Under the pieces are notes generated by a model. It was not told the origin of the DNA. It ran no database searches and saw only the letters and a list, made by a program, of their open reading frames with translations. Both the position numbers and the translations under genes were made by a program. This document shows, in pieces, positions 1 through 6,787 of a DNA stretch of 12,690 bases. Origin of the DNA: Acetobacteraceae bacterium (lineage in GTDB: Bacteria > Pseudomonadota > Alphaproteobacteria > Acetobacterales > Acetobacteraceae). Position 1 is the stretch's first letter. Every line of letters starts with the position of its first letter. Where the stretch lies: NCBI GenBank assembly GCA_947476855.1, contig CANJSR010000102.1, forward strand, positions 1 to 12,690, read 5' to 3'.

Positions 1-63
1 CCACCAAGGATGAAGGCCCGGCCACCAAGGATGTAGCCGCCACCACCAAGGATGAACGGCCCC
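1..63 (+). repeat. 21-bp in-frame tandem repeat (three copies seen, cut by window start)
   Basis: The 12-mer ccaccaaggatg occurs at 1, 22 and 43, exactly 21 bp apart, with the intervening 9 bases partly diverged. In the hyuA frame each unit encodes a heptapeptide beginning TKD. The array begins at the window edge, so further copies may lie upstream. It sits just before the conserved F..H...YGY block of HyuA, a position where family members normally have a short linker. Confidence 0.85.
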
Positions 64-428
64 CAACCCCCCAGGACGCGTTCCTCGCCGCCTTCGCCGA
101 CGCCCACCGGCGCGAGTACGGCTACGCCATCCCCGATCGCGCGGTCGAAGTCGTAAACTGCCGCCTCAAGGCCGTCGGCCTGATCGACCGCCCGCCGCCC
201 GGCTTCACCCCCACCACCGGCACCACCCAACCCAAATCCCGCCGCCGGGTTCATTTCGACACCGGCTGGACCGACACGCCCATCCACGACCGCGCCGACC
301 TCGGACCCACAACGCGCCTCCCAGGCCCCGCCATCATCGATGAAATGAGCGCCACGACCCTCGTCCCGGCCGGCTGGACCGTCACCGTCGACGCGTCCGG
401 CAACCTGATCCTGGAGACAACCCCATGA
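1..428 (+). CDS. hyuA: Hydantoinase A/oxoprolinase family protein, C-terminal part (5' end outside window)
   Basis: This is the last ~141 codons of a HyuA-type subunit, which together with HyuB forms ATP-dependent hydantoinases, 5-oxoprolinases or, in related branches, acetone carboxylase. Reading from base 3, the frame gives a three-copy seven-residue repeat (TKDEGPA, TKDVAAT, TKDERPP) and then the family's C-terminal signature: a Phe/His-containing segment FADAHRREYGYAIP followed by VEVVNCRLKAVG. A later GPAIIDEMSATTLVPAGWTVTVD stretch (about residues 108-130 of the visible part) matches the usual end of these proteins. The stop TGA (426-428) overlaps the ATG of hyuB by 4 bp, so the two are translationally coupled. 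The ATPase/N-terminal domain lies upstream and cannot be seen, so the substrate cannot be assigned. The repeat is not a usual family feature. Confidence 0.9.
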   Translation, partial: TKDEGPATKDVAATTKDERPPTPQDAFLAAFADAHRREYGYAIPDRAVEVVNCRLKAVGLIDRPPPGFTPTTGTTQPKSRRRVHFDTGWTDTPIHDRADLGPTTRLPGPAIIDEMSATTLVPAGWTVTVDASGNLILETTP

Positions 429-2125
429 CCCGGCTCAGCGATCCGATCGCGATGGAGGTGTTCAGCAACCGCCTGCTCTCGATCACCGAGGACATGGGCA
501 ACACGCTGATCCGCTCCTCCTTCTCCACCAACATCAAGGAACGCAAGGACTGTTCCGTTGCCCTATTCGACGCGAGCGGGCGCCTGATCGCCCAGGCCTC
601 CCACATCCCCCTGCATCTCGGTTCCCTGCTCGGCAGCGTGCAGGCCGTGCTGGCGCATACGCCGGTGGAACGGATGCGGGACGGCGATGCCTTCATCTGC
701 AACGACCCTTACCTGGCGAACGGCACCCACATGCCGGACATCTCGATCGTCACGCCGGTGTTCATCGATGGCGTGGCGCGCTTCCTGACCGCGAATGTCG
801 GGCATCATTCCGATGTCGGCGGCCCCGTTCCGGGTTCGATCTCAGGACGCGCGCGATCGGTGTTCGAGGAAGGGTTGCGCCTGCCGGTGATCCGGATCGT
901 CCGCGCCGGTGAACTCGACACCGACCTGCTGATGCTGATCGCGCACAACACGCGCGATCCGGACGAACGCATTCTGGACCTGAAGGTGCAGATCGCGGCG
1001 AACGACCGCGGCGCCCGCCTGGCCAAGGGCCTGGTCGCACGCATGGGATGGGCGGCGGTGTCCGGCGCGATCGAGGACCTGCTGGCCTATACCGCCCGCC
1101 GCCTGCGCAACCGTGTCGCCGCGATGGCGGACGGGGAGTCTACGTTCACCGCCTACCTCGACGACGACGGCTGGGGCGGAGACCCCGTGCCGATCCAGGC
1201 CACCGTGCGTGTCGCGGGGGAAACCCTGTCGATCGACTTCACCGGCACCGGCCCTGAGACGCGCGGCGCGTTGAACGTGCCGGACAGCGCGTTGAAGGCA
1301 TCGGTCTACTATGCGGTGAAGGCGCTCCTGGACCCCGAACTCCTCCCCAACAGCGGCATGTTCGATGCCATCTCCATGTCCGCGCCGCTCGGCACCCTTA
1401 CAAATCCGCGGTTTCCTGCTGCGGTCGGGGCACGCAGTATCACCTGCAACAAGATCGCCCGCGCCCTGTTCGGTGCCTTCGCCTCCCTGCTGCCGGACGA
1501 CCGGGCGCAGGCGGCGTCGCACGACGTGGTGCCGGCGATCATCTTCTCCGGCCCGCGCCGCGATGGCTCGGGGCAGTTCGTCTATCTCGAAACGATGGGC
1601 GGCGGCATGGGCGCGCGTCGGGACGCGGATGGGATGGAGGCGATCCACGTCCACCTCACCAATACCTCCAACCTGCCGGCCGAGGCTTTGGAGAACGAAT
1701 ACGCCCTGCTGGTCGACGAATACGCGTTGGTGGAGGACTCAGGCGGTGCCGGCACCCATCGCGGCGGCTTGGGCATCGCGCGCCAGATCAGGGCGATGCG
1801 GGATGGGATCGTGTTCTCGGTCCGCTCCGACGGGCATGTCCTGGGCGCGCCCGGGTTCGCGGGTGGAATGCAGGGCGGGACGGCGCGCCTGATCCGCAAC
1901 CACGGGACGGAGACGGAGGAGGAACTGTCCTCGAAAACCGCCAGCATCGTGCTGACCGCGGGGGAGACGACGCGGCTGGAAACCCCCGGCGGCGGGGGGC
2001 TGGGCACGCCCGAGGACCGCGATCCGGCGGGGCTGGCCGCGGATGTGCGCGGGGGGAAGATCAGCCGGGAACGGGCCGAACGGGATTATGGCATCCAGGC
2101 CGTGGCGCGGGCGCTGGCGGGGTAG
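425..2125 (+). CDS. hyuB: Hydantoinase B/oxoprolinase family protein
   Basis: A full-length HyuB-type subunit of 566 residues, within the usual 500-600 for the family. It pairs with the HyuA subunit encoded immediately upstream in an ATP-dependent cyclic-amide hydrolase (N-methylhydantoin, 5-oxoproline or a related ring). Visible family motifs are FSNRLLSITEDMGNTLIRSSF near the N-terminus (about 13-33), the metal-site-like NDPY..GTHMPD block (93-105), NVGHHSDVGG (124-133), and in the C-terminal half the GGG.GAR.DADG segment near residue 390 followed by DSGGAGTHRGGLG near 440. The ATG overlaps the hyuA stop by 4 bp, and GGAG at 413-416, 8 nt ahead, supports this start. No frameshift or missing block is seen. 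The exact substrate is not predictable from sequence alone; acetone carboxylase is less likely because its third subunit gene does not follow. Confidence 0.93.
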   Translation: MTRLSDPIAMEVFSNRLLSITEDMGNTLIRSSFSTNIKERKDCSVALFDASGRLIAQASHIPLHLGSLLGSVQAVLAHTPVERMRDGDAFICNDPYLANGTHMPDISIVTPVFIDGVARFLTANVGHHSDVGGPVPGSISGRARSVFEEGLRLPVIRIVRAGELDTDLLMLIAHNTRDPDERILDLKVQIAANDRGARLAKGLVARMGWAAVSGAIEDLLAYTARRLRNRVAAMADGESTFTAYLDDDGWGGDPVPIQATVRVAGETLSIDFTGTGPETRGALNVPDSALKASVYYAVKALLDPELLPNSGMFDAISMSAPLGTLTNPRFPAAVGARSITCNKIARALFGAFASLLPDDRAQAASHDVVPAIIFSGPRRDGSGQFVYLETMGGGMGARRDADGMEAIHVHLTNTSNLPAEALENEYALLVDEYALVEDSGGAGTHRGGLGIARQIRAMRDGIVFSVRSDGHVLGAPGFAGGMQGGTARLIRNHGTETEEELSSKTASIVLTAGETTRLETPGGGGLGTPEDRDPAGLAADVRGGKISRERAERDYGIQAVARALAG

Positions 2126-2190
2126 ATACCCCCCACCCCGGCCCTCCCCCAGGCCTGAGACGTCACGCACTCACAAAGCCTGCGCGTCAA

Positions 2191-3156
2191 TCAGATGAAC
2201 ACGCCCGCCATCCCACCAGCGGGATACCGCGTGCCGGCGGCGGCGCCGGTCGGGACGGCGTCGGCGATGCGGGCCACGTCATCGTCCGACAAGGATACCG
2301 ACAGCGCCTCCAGATTCTCCCGCATCCGCATGGGAGACCGCGTGCCCGGGATCGCCACGACGTCATCGCCCTGCGCGAACAGCCAGGCCAGCGTCAGTTG
2401 CGCCGGGGTGCATTCCTTTTCCTTCGCGAACGCCTCGATCCGCGCCACCAGCGCGCGGTTATGGTCGAAGTTCGCCTCCTGGAACCGCGGATGCGCCGAC
2501 CGCCGCCCATCCACATCCGCCAGCGTCTGGATCGCCCCGGTCAGGAACCCGCGCCCCAACGGTGAGTAGGCAACGAAACCAATCCCCAGTTCCCGCGTGA
2601 CCTTCCGCGTCTCCTCGGCTTCTTCACGATACAGCAGGGAATACTCCGTCTGCACCGCCGCGATCGGATGCACCGCGTGCGCTTTCCGGATGCGATCCGG
2701 CGCAGCTTCCGACAACCCGAGGAACCGGACCTTGCCTTGTTCCACCAGGCGCGACATGGCGCCGACCGTGTCCTCCGCCGGCACCTTCGGGTCGACGCGG
2801 TGCTGGTAATACAGGTCGATCACATCGGTCCCGAGGCGCTTCAAGCTCGCGTCGCACGCCTTGACCACATAGTCCGGGCGGCCGTTGACGCCTTCCTGCG
2901 TCTGTCCAAACTTCGTCGCCAGCGTCACCAATCCCCGCCGGCCCTTCAGCGCTCGGCTCAGCAACACCTCGTTATGGCCCCAGCCATACATGTCGGAGGA
3001 ATCGAGATGCGTGACGCCGAGGTCGATCGCCTCCCGGACCAGGTCCTCGGAAGTCGCGTCCTCCGCCGGGCCGTAGACGCCGGACAGACCCATGCAGCCA
3101 AGTCCAACGACGGGAACGGACAGGCCCCCAAGGTTGCGGTGTGTGATGGCGGCCAT
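2191..3156 (-). CDS. Aldo/keto reductase (AKR13/YakC-like)
   Basis: A cytosolic NADPH-dependent oxidoreductase of 321 residues with the TIM-barrel AKR fold, reducing aldehydes or ketones to alcohols. The four catalytic residues are in place: Asp52 and Tyr57 in the DSSDMYG motif, Lys82 in ATKFG, and His119 in LYYQHRVD. The YSPLGRGFLTG segment (about residues 197-207) and the late IPGTRSPMRMRENL segment, the cofactor phosphate-binding motif, are also typical of this branch. Start ATG is preceded by a strong Shine-Dalgarno on the minus strand (GGGGAGG, plus-strand bases 3164-3170, 7 nt away). It is convergent with hyuB, leaving 65 bp with no clear intrinsic terminator. No partner gene is adjacent, so the physiological substrate is unknown. 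General stress or detoxification is a guess from the family. Confidence 0.93.
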   Translation of the reverse strand: MAAITHRNLGGLSVPVVGLGCMGLSGVYGPAEDATSEDLVREAIDLGVTHLDSSDMYGWGHNEVLLSRALKGRRGLVTLATKFGQTQEGVNGRPDYVVKACDASLKRLGTDVIDLYYQHRVDPKVPAEDTVGAMSRLVEQGKVRFLGLSEAAPDRIRKAHAVHPIAAVQTEYSLLYREEAEETRKVTRELGIGFVAYSPLGRGFLTGAIQTLADVDGRRSAHPRFQEANFDHNRALVARIEAFAKEKECTPAQLTLAWLFAQGDDVVAIPGTRSPMRMRENLEALSVSLSDDDVARIADAVPTGAAAGTRYPAGGMAGVFI

Positions 3157-3404
3157 TGTGGTGCCTCCCCTATGTTTGAAGAGGATGATAGGCCGGATGC
3201 GGAGCGGGGCATAGAATGGGTGTCACGGCGGAAGGTGGCGTCGATATCAACGGCCGGATCGGTATGCCTGGGCTGGGTGTACCGCGGGTGGCCGCTCCAG
3301 CCTTTGGGAGCGATCTGATTTCTCTCCCCTCAGTAAATGCATACGTCATCATTATGATCCAAAAATCATTGCCCCAATGACAAATCATTCATCGATTCGC
3401 GGTA

Positions 3405-3478
3405 GCCTGACAGACCATCGGACGCTTCATGCCACGCCAGGGGCCTCGTTTCCGTGATTTGCCTGCGGACTGTCAGGC
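3405..3478. repeat. 9-bp inverted repeat with long spacer
   Basis: GCCTGACAG at 3405-3413 is exactly complementary to CTGTCAGGC at 3470-3478. The right arm overlaps a second pair, TGCCTG (3460-3465) with CAGGCA (3474-3479), so two mutually exclusive hairpins are possible in a transcript. There is no T-run after either, so they are not terminators as seen. Confidence 0.45.
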
Positions 3479-3553
3479 ATAGGTGTATTCCGACGCTGCC
3501 TTGTCTGAAGTGGTTGCTGATAGATTCAATTTGTGTTCGAGGGCTGATTTCTG

Positions 3554-3572
3554 ATGGAACCATACGTTCCAT
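3554..3572. promoter_or_regulatory. Operator-like palindrome ATGGAAC-N5-GTTCCAT
   Basis: A perfect 7-bp inverted repeat with a 5-bp spacer (CATAC) lies 184 bp ahead of the DUF1236 start, in an AT-rich patch. Its size and spacing fit a dimeric repressor site (TetR- or MarR-like). No regulator gene is encoded in the window, so the protein that would bind is unknown. A GAAC at 3577-3580 repeats part of the half-site. Confidence 0.45.
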
Positions 3573-3756
3573 TTTAGAACAGTCGGACTCGAGCGGCTTC
3601 GATTGGCGCCCTTTCCGGCACCGGTCGCCCCGACGCCCAGGAGGCCGTCGCGCCTGTCGTCGAACATCGCGATTTCTGAATGCGGCCCGAGGGCACGCAA
3701 GGCCCCGCTGTCACTTTGGCCAGCGACGGTTCACAACCACGATCGAGGATAATCTG

Positions 3757-4077
3757 ATGAAAAAATCATTGCTCCCGCTTGTCGCCGCTTCCATGTTTTT
3801 GGGAACCTTCGGGTTCGCCTCGGCTGAAACCGGCGAAATTTGGACAAAGGCGCAGAGTACGGCGATCACCACATACTCGACGACCCAGCAGTACAAGTCC
3901 TTCATGGACCCGGCAATGAAGCCCGTCGTCGGCATGCAACTGCCAGCGAATGTCACGGTCTATCCGCTGCCCGCGACGGTCACGGTGCAGACGCCTGACC
4001 GCTACAGCTATGGGATCGTCAATGACCAGCCGGTCGTTGTCGAGCGTACGACCCGCAAAGTGGTTCACATTTGGTAA
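3757..4077 (+). CDS. Small secreted DUF1236-domain protein
   Basis: A 106-residue exported protein of unknown function. Residues 1-23 form a classical Sec signal peptide (MKKSLL, hydrophobic core, cleavage after ASA), leaving about 83 residues in the periplasm. Residues ~58-106 match the DUF1236 pattern seen in alphaproteobacteria: a LPANVTVYPLPATV block, then YGIVNDQPVVVE and a basic TRKVVHIW end. DUF1236 is usually found near the C-terminus of small exported proteins, and here it is essentially the whole mature chain. The start ATG is backed by GAGGAT at 3745-3750; the frame is open further upstream but without a ribosome site. The gene stands alone, with 679 bp to its upstream AKR coding start-side region partly gene-free and a strong hairpin 20 nt after its stop, so it is probably monocistronic. 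The domain's molecular role is not known. Confidence 0.88.
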   Translation: MKKSLLPLVAASMFLGTFGFASAETGEIWTKAQSTAITTYSTTQQYKSFMDPAMKPVVGMQLPANVTVYPLPATVTVQTPDRYSYGIVNDQPVVVERTTRKVVHIW

Positions 4078-4096
4078 GCTTTTTCGATCCGAACCG

Positions 4097-4126
4097 GGCG
4101 GCATCGATGGAGACATCGGTGCCGCC
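4097..4126. terminator. Strong hairpin after the DUF1236 gene (possible bidirectional terminator)
   Basis: GGCGGCATCGATG (4097-4109) pairs with CATCGGTGCCGCC (4114-4126) over 13 positions with one G-T wobble, closing a GAGA tetraloop. It begins 20 nt after the stop of the secreted-protein gene and lies between convergent genes (rarA ends at 4248). There is no T-tract on either side, so it may act as a transcript 3'-end stabiliser or a non-canonical terminator rather than a classical intrinsic one. Confidence 0.55.
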
Positions 4127-4247
4127 AATTCCACGCAAATAGCGGTTCCTTCCTACCGACCCTGACGATCCGATACCAGGACATACCGTTTCTGTATTCA
4201 AACTGTTGTGACCGATATCTGATGAGGAAGCGCGTCCCGGCCGCCCG

Positions 4248-5591
4248 CTAACTTCCCGCCTTCTCCGCCCGCAGCCGCCCCCAATACTCCAGCCGCTTGG
4301 CCACCTCCCGCTCAAACCCACGCCCGCGCGGTTGATAGAACGCCTGTCTCGCCATCCCGTCGGGGAAGTAGTTCTGGCCGCTGAACGCGTCCTCGGCCTC
4401 ATGGTCATAGGAATAACCCGCGCCGTAGCCGAGTTCCTTCATCAGCTTCGTCGGTGCGTTCAGGATGTGCGCGGGCGGCATCAGGCTGCCGGTTGCCTTG
4501 GCCGACGCCTTGGCGGCCCCGAACGCCGTGTACAGCGCGTTCGATTTCGGCGCCGTGCCCAGGTAGACAACAACCTGCGCCAGCGCGAGTTCCCCCTCCG
4601 GGCTGCCCAGCCGTTCATAGGTTTCCCACCCCGCCAGCGCCTGGGGCAGAGCGTGGGGGTCGGCCATGCCGATGTCCTCGGCCGCGAAGCGCACCAGGCG
4701 GCGGGCGATATAGCGCGGATCCTCCCCGCCGTTCAGCATCCGGGCGAACCAGTACAGCGCGGCATCGGGGTCGGAGCCACGCAGCGATTTATGCAGCGCC
4801 GAGATCAGGTTGTAGTGCTCCTCCCGATCCTTGTCGTACAGCGCGGCGCGGCGGGCGAGCAGATCGGCCAGGGCGGCGGGGTCCAGGTCCGCGGTGCCGG
4901 CAGGCAGGGCGGCCAATTGTTCGGCCATGTTGAGGATATAGCGCCCGTCGCCATCCGCCATGGCGCGCAGCGTGTTCCGCGCCTCGGGCGTCAGGGGTAG
5001 GGGATGGCCAATCTCGTTCTCGGCCCGGGTCAGCAGCAGTTCCAGCGCCGCGTCATCCAGCCGGCGCAGCACCAGCACCTGGCAGCGCGACAGCAGGGCG
5101 CCGTTCAGCGCGAAGGACGGGTTTTCGGTCGTGGCGCCGATCAGGATGATCGTCCCGTCCTCCACCACCGGCAGGAACCCGTCCTGCTGGGCGCGGTTGA
5201 AGCGGTGGATTTCGTCGACGAACAGCAGCGTGCCTTCGCCGGTGCGGCGGCGGCGGGTCGCTTCCTCGAACGCCTTCTTCAGGTCGGCGACGCCCGAGAA
5301 CACGGCGGACAACTGCACGAACGCCCGCCCGGCCCGTTCAGCCAGCAGCCGAGCGATGGTGGTCTTCCCGACACCGGGCGGACCCCAAAGGATCAGGGAG
5401 GCGAGGGACCCCCGGTCGAGCATGCGGGTCAGCGTGCCCTCGGGTCCCAGCAGGTGGTCCTGGCCGACGACATCGGTAAGGCCGCGCGGGCGAAGGCGGT
5501 CCGCGAGAGGACGGGCACCGTTCGGCACGGGCCGTTCGGGGGCCGGGGCCTCACCAAAAAGATCGACGGGGGAGGGGGCTTTGCTGGACAC
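4248..5591 (-). CDS. rarA: Replication-associated recombination protein A (AAA+ ATPase RarA/MgsA)
   Basis: A 447-residue member of the RarA/MgsA/Mgs1(WRNIP1) family, a clamp-loader-like AAA+ ATPase that acts at stalled replication forks with SSB. Visible motifs are the DVVGQDHLLGP entry motif (about 40-50), Walker A GPPGVGKTT (70-78), Walker B LLFVDEIHRFN (122-132), sensor 1 GATTENPSF (152-160), and the arginine of LLSRC (169). The family-specific C-terminal half follows: YDKDREEHYNLISALHKS, GGEDPRYIARRLVR, and GYGAGYSYDHE near 388-398. The start is a GTG at 5591. No upstream in-frame ATG/GTG/TTG exists before the nearby divergence of sequence, and the next Met (57) is inside the AAA domain, so GTG is the only sensible start. 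The ribosome site is weak. It is separated from the upstream Bug gene by a hairpin. Confidence 0.97.
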   Translation of the reverse strand: MSSKAPSPVDLFGEAPAPERPVPNGARPLADRLRPRGLTDVVGQDHLLGPEGTLTRMLDRGSLASLILWGPPGVGKTTIARLLAERAGRAFVQLSAVFSGVADLKKAFEEATRRRRTGEGTLLFVDEIHRFNRAQQDGFLPVVEDGTIILIGATTENPSFALNGALLSRCQVLVLRRLDDAALELLLTRAENEIGHPLPLTPEARNTLRAMADGDGRYILNMAEQLAALPAGTADLDPAALADLLARRAALYDKDREEHYNLISALHKSLRGSDPDAALYWFARMLNGGEDPRYIARRLVRFAAEDIGMADPHALPQALAGWETYERLGSPEGELALAQVVVYLGTAPKSNALYTAFGAAKASAKATGSLMPPAHILNAPTKLMKELGYGAGYSYDHEAEDAFSGQNYFPDGMARQAFYQPRGRGFEREVAKRLEYWGRLRAEKAGS

Positions 5592-5630
5592 GCCCCAATG
5601 ATAGCGGCGGCCGGGGTGGGAAGCGAGTAA

Positions 5631-5657
5631 CCGCCTCTCCCCGAGGGGGAGAGGCGG
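5631..5657. terminator. Perfect 12-bp-stem hairpin between the Bug gene and rarA
   Basis: CCGCCTCTCCCC (5631-5642) and GGGGAGAGGCGG (5646-5657) pair perfectly around a GAG loop. On the minus strand it starts 8 nt after the stop of the solute-binding-protein gene and is followed by TTACT, a poor T-tract. CCTCTCCCC/GGGGAGAGG hairpins recur between genes in many alphaproteobacterial genomes as I recall them, so this may be both a terminator and a copy of a dispersed intergenic repeat. Confidence 0.65.
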
Positions 5658-5665
5658 CGGCGGGA

Positions 5666-6661
5666 TTACTCCTGCGTGATCTTCAGTTCCTTTACGAGCT
5701 TGCCATAACGGTCGTAGTCGCTGCGGAGGATCTTCGTCAGGTCTTCGGGCGTGCCGCCCTGCGGGAACTGGCCGACCCGGAACAGTAGGTCCTTGACCTC
5801 CGGCGTCTTGGCGATGGTGTCGATCGCCGCGCTCATTTTCTTCACGATCGCGTCCGGCGTGCCGGCGGGGGCGAACAGCGCGTTCCAGCCCACGAAGTCC
5901 GCGTCCGGATAGGTCTCGGCGAAGGACGGGACGTCGGGGTAGTCCGGGTGGCGCTGGCCGGTTACGGCGAGCAGCTTGACCTTGCCGGCCTTCACATGCG
6001 GCGCGACGGTCGGGTCGGCGAAGACCTGGACAACGCCGGCCAGGAAGTCGTTCAGCGCGTCGGCGCTGCCGCGATAGGGAACGTGCAGCACGGTGATGCC
6101 GGCGGCGCGGTTCAACGCCTCGATCACCAGGTGCCCGGTCGTGCCGATGCCGGAGGAACCGAGGCTGAGCTTGTCGGGATTGGCCTTCGCATAGGCCACG
6201 AAGTCCTTGAGGTTGGCCACCGGGACGGACGGATGGACGGCCAGGAACATCGGATAGGACGTGAAGTAGCTGACCGGGACCATGTCCTTGAACGGGTCAT
6301 AGGGCAGCTTGCGGATATGCGGCAGGATCGCCACCGACAGGCCAGGCGTCGCGAAGAACGTATAGCCGTCGTTGCGGGACTTCACGCCGGCCTCGATTCC
6401 GATCGCGCCGGACGCGCCGCCCTTGTGCTCCAGCACAATGGGCTGGCCCAGAAGCCGGTGCAGGGGCTCGGTGTAGGGACGCATGCCATTGTCGGTGCCG
6501 CCGCCGGGGGCGAAGTTGATGATGATGCGGACCGGCTTGTCCGGCCAATTGGCGGCGGATTGGGCTAAGGCGGCGAAACTGCATGTTGCAAACACGGTCG
6601 CGGCCGCGATGCCCTTCAGCACGGCTGATGCCGTGATGCGTTTAATGACGTGACGGATCAA
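5666..6661 (-). CDS. Bug-family (TctC-like) tripartite tricarboxylate transporter substrate-binding protein
   Basis: A 331-residue periplasmic binding protein of the Bug/TctC family, which captures carboxylates and similar small organic acids for a TctAB-type membrane transporter. Residues 1-33 look like a signal peptide (MIRHVIKR, hydrophobic stretch, cleavage after ALA). The mature start has the family hallmark WPDKPVRIIINFAPGGGTD (about 39-57), followed by the conserved GASGAIG (82-88), GSSGIGTTGHL and PYRGSADALND segments. The start is a TTG at 6661 supported by a good AGGAG 8 nt upstream (plus-strand 6670-6674). An in-frame GTG at 6622 would also leave a usable but shorter signal peptide. 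No tctA or tctB gene is in the window, so this is an orphan binding protein, common in this family. The ligand is not predictable. Confidence 0.93.
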   Translation of the reverse strand: MIRHVIKRITASAVLKGIAAATVFATCSFAALAQSAANWPDKPVRIIINFAPGGGTDNGMRPYTEPLHRLLGQPIVLEHKGGASGAIGIEAGVKSRNDGYTFFATPGLSVAILPHIRKLPYDPFKDMVPVSYFTSYPMFLAVHPSVPVANLKDFVAYAKANPDKLSLGSSGIGTTGHLVIEALNRAAGITVLHVPYRGSADALNDFLAGVVQVFADPTVAPHVKAGKVKLLAVTGQRHPDYPDVPSFAETYPDADFVGWNALFAPAGTPDAIVKKMSAAIDTIAKTPEVKDLLFRVGQFPQGGTPEDLTKILRSDYDRYGKLVKELKITQE

Positions 6662-6765
6662 CGTTTATGCTCCTGGCTTTCGATCATGTGCGGACCTGGC
6701 CGCTTCCCGGTGGCACGGATGATGTGCCTGGTTGGTTGATAGCCTGTCTCATCCGCGAATGCACT

Positions 6766-6785
6766 GCGGCGGGTCGTCGCGCCGC
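6766..6785 (-). terminator. Short hairpin just after the zinc-ribbon gene
   Basis: GCGGCG (6766-6771) and CGCCGC (6780-6785) flank an 8-nt loop, 2 nt beyond the stop codon of the minus-strand zinc-ribbon gene. There is no T-run, and such pairs arise easily in GC-rich DNA, so this is a weak terminator candidate. Confidence 0.25.
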
Positions 6786-6787
6786 TC

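Larger units (their letters stand above)
3157..3756. other. 600-bp gene-free intergenic region with AT-richer patches
   Basis: No convincing gene lies between the divergent aldo/keto reductase and DUF1236 genes. The frame of the DUF1236 gene is open back to about 3454, but the upstream part lacks a ribosome site and encodes an Arg-rich, family-unlike peptide, so it is treated as untranslated. The stretches around 3318-3400 and 3500-3590 are clearly less GC-rich than the rest of the window. They hold several short palindromes: ATCAT-T-ATGAT at 3348-3358, TCATTG-CCC-CAATGA around 3366-3380, a TGCCTG/CAGGCA pair at 3460-3479 and the operator-like site at 3554-3572. The region probably carries the promoters of both flanking genes; a small RNA is possible but not shown. 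Confidence 0.6.

Noticed and set aside
1..63. Short CRISPR-like array at the window start
   Set aside because: The unit is 21 bp in total with a 12-bp identical core, stays in frame and lies inside hyuA; repeat and spacer sizes do not fit CRISPR.
842..1654. 270-codon minus-strand open frame opposite hyuB
   Set aside because: Antisense shadow of a high-GC gene: no ribosome site, Arg/His/Gly-rich translation, no recognisable motif, and hyuB is clearly real.
3454..3756. N-terminal extension of the DUF1236 protein by 101 residues
   Set aside because: It would bury a clear signal peptide inside the protein, has no ribosome site and is Arg-rich and unlike the family; GAGGAT before 3757 marks the real start.
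3157..4247. Hidden mobile element or defence locus in the AT-richer region
   Set aside because: No transposase, integrase, terminal repeats with target duplication, or nuclease/toxin-like ORF could be found on either strand.
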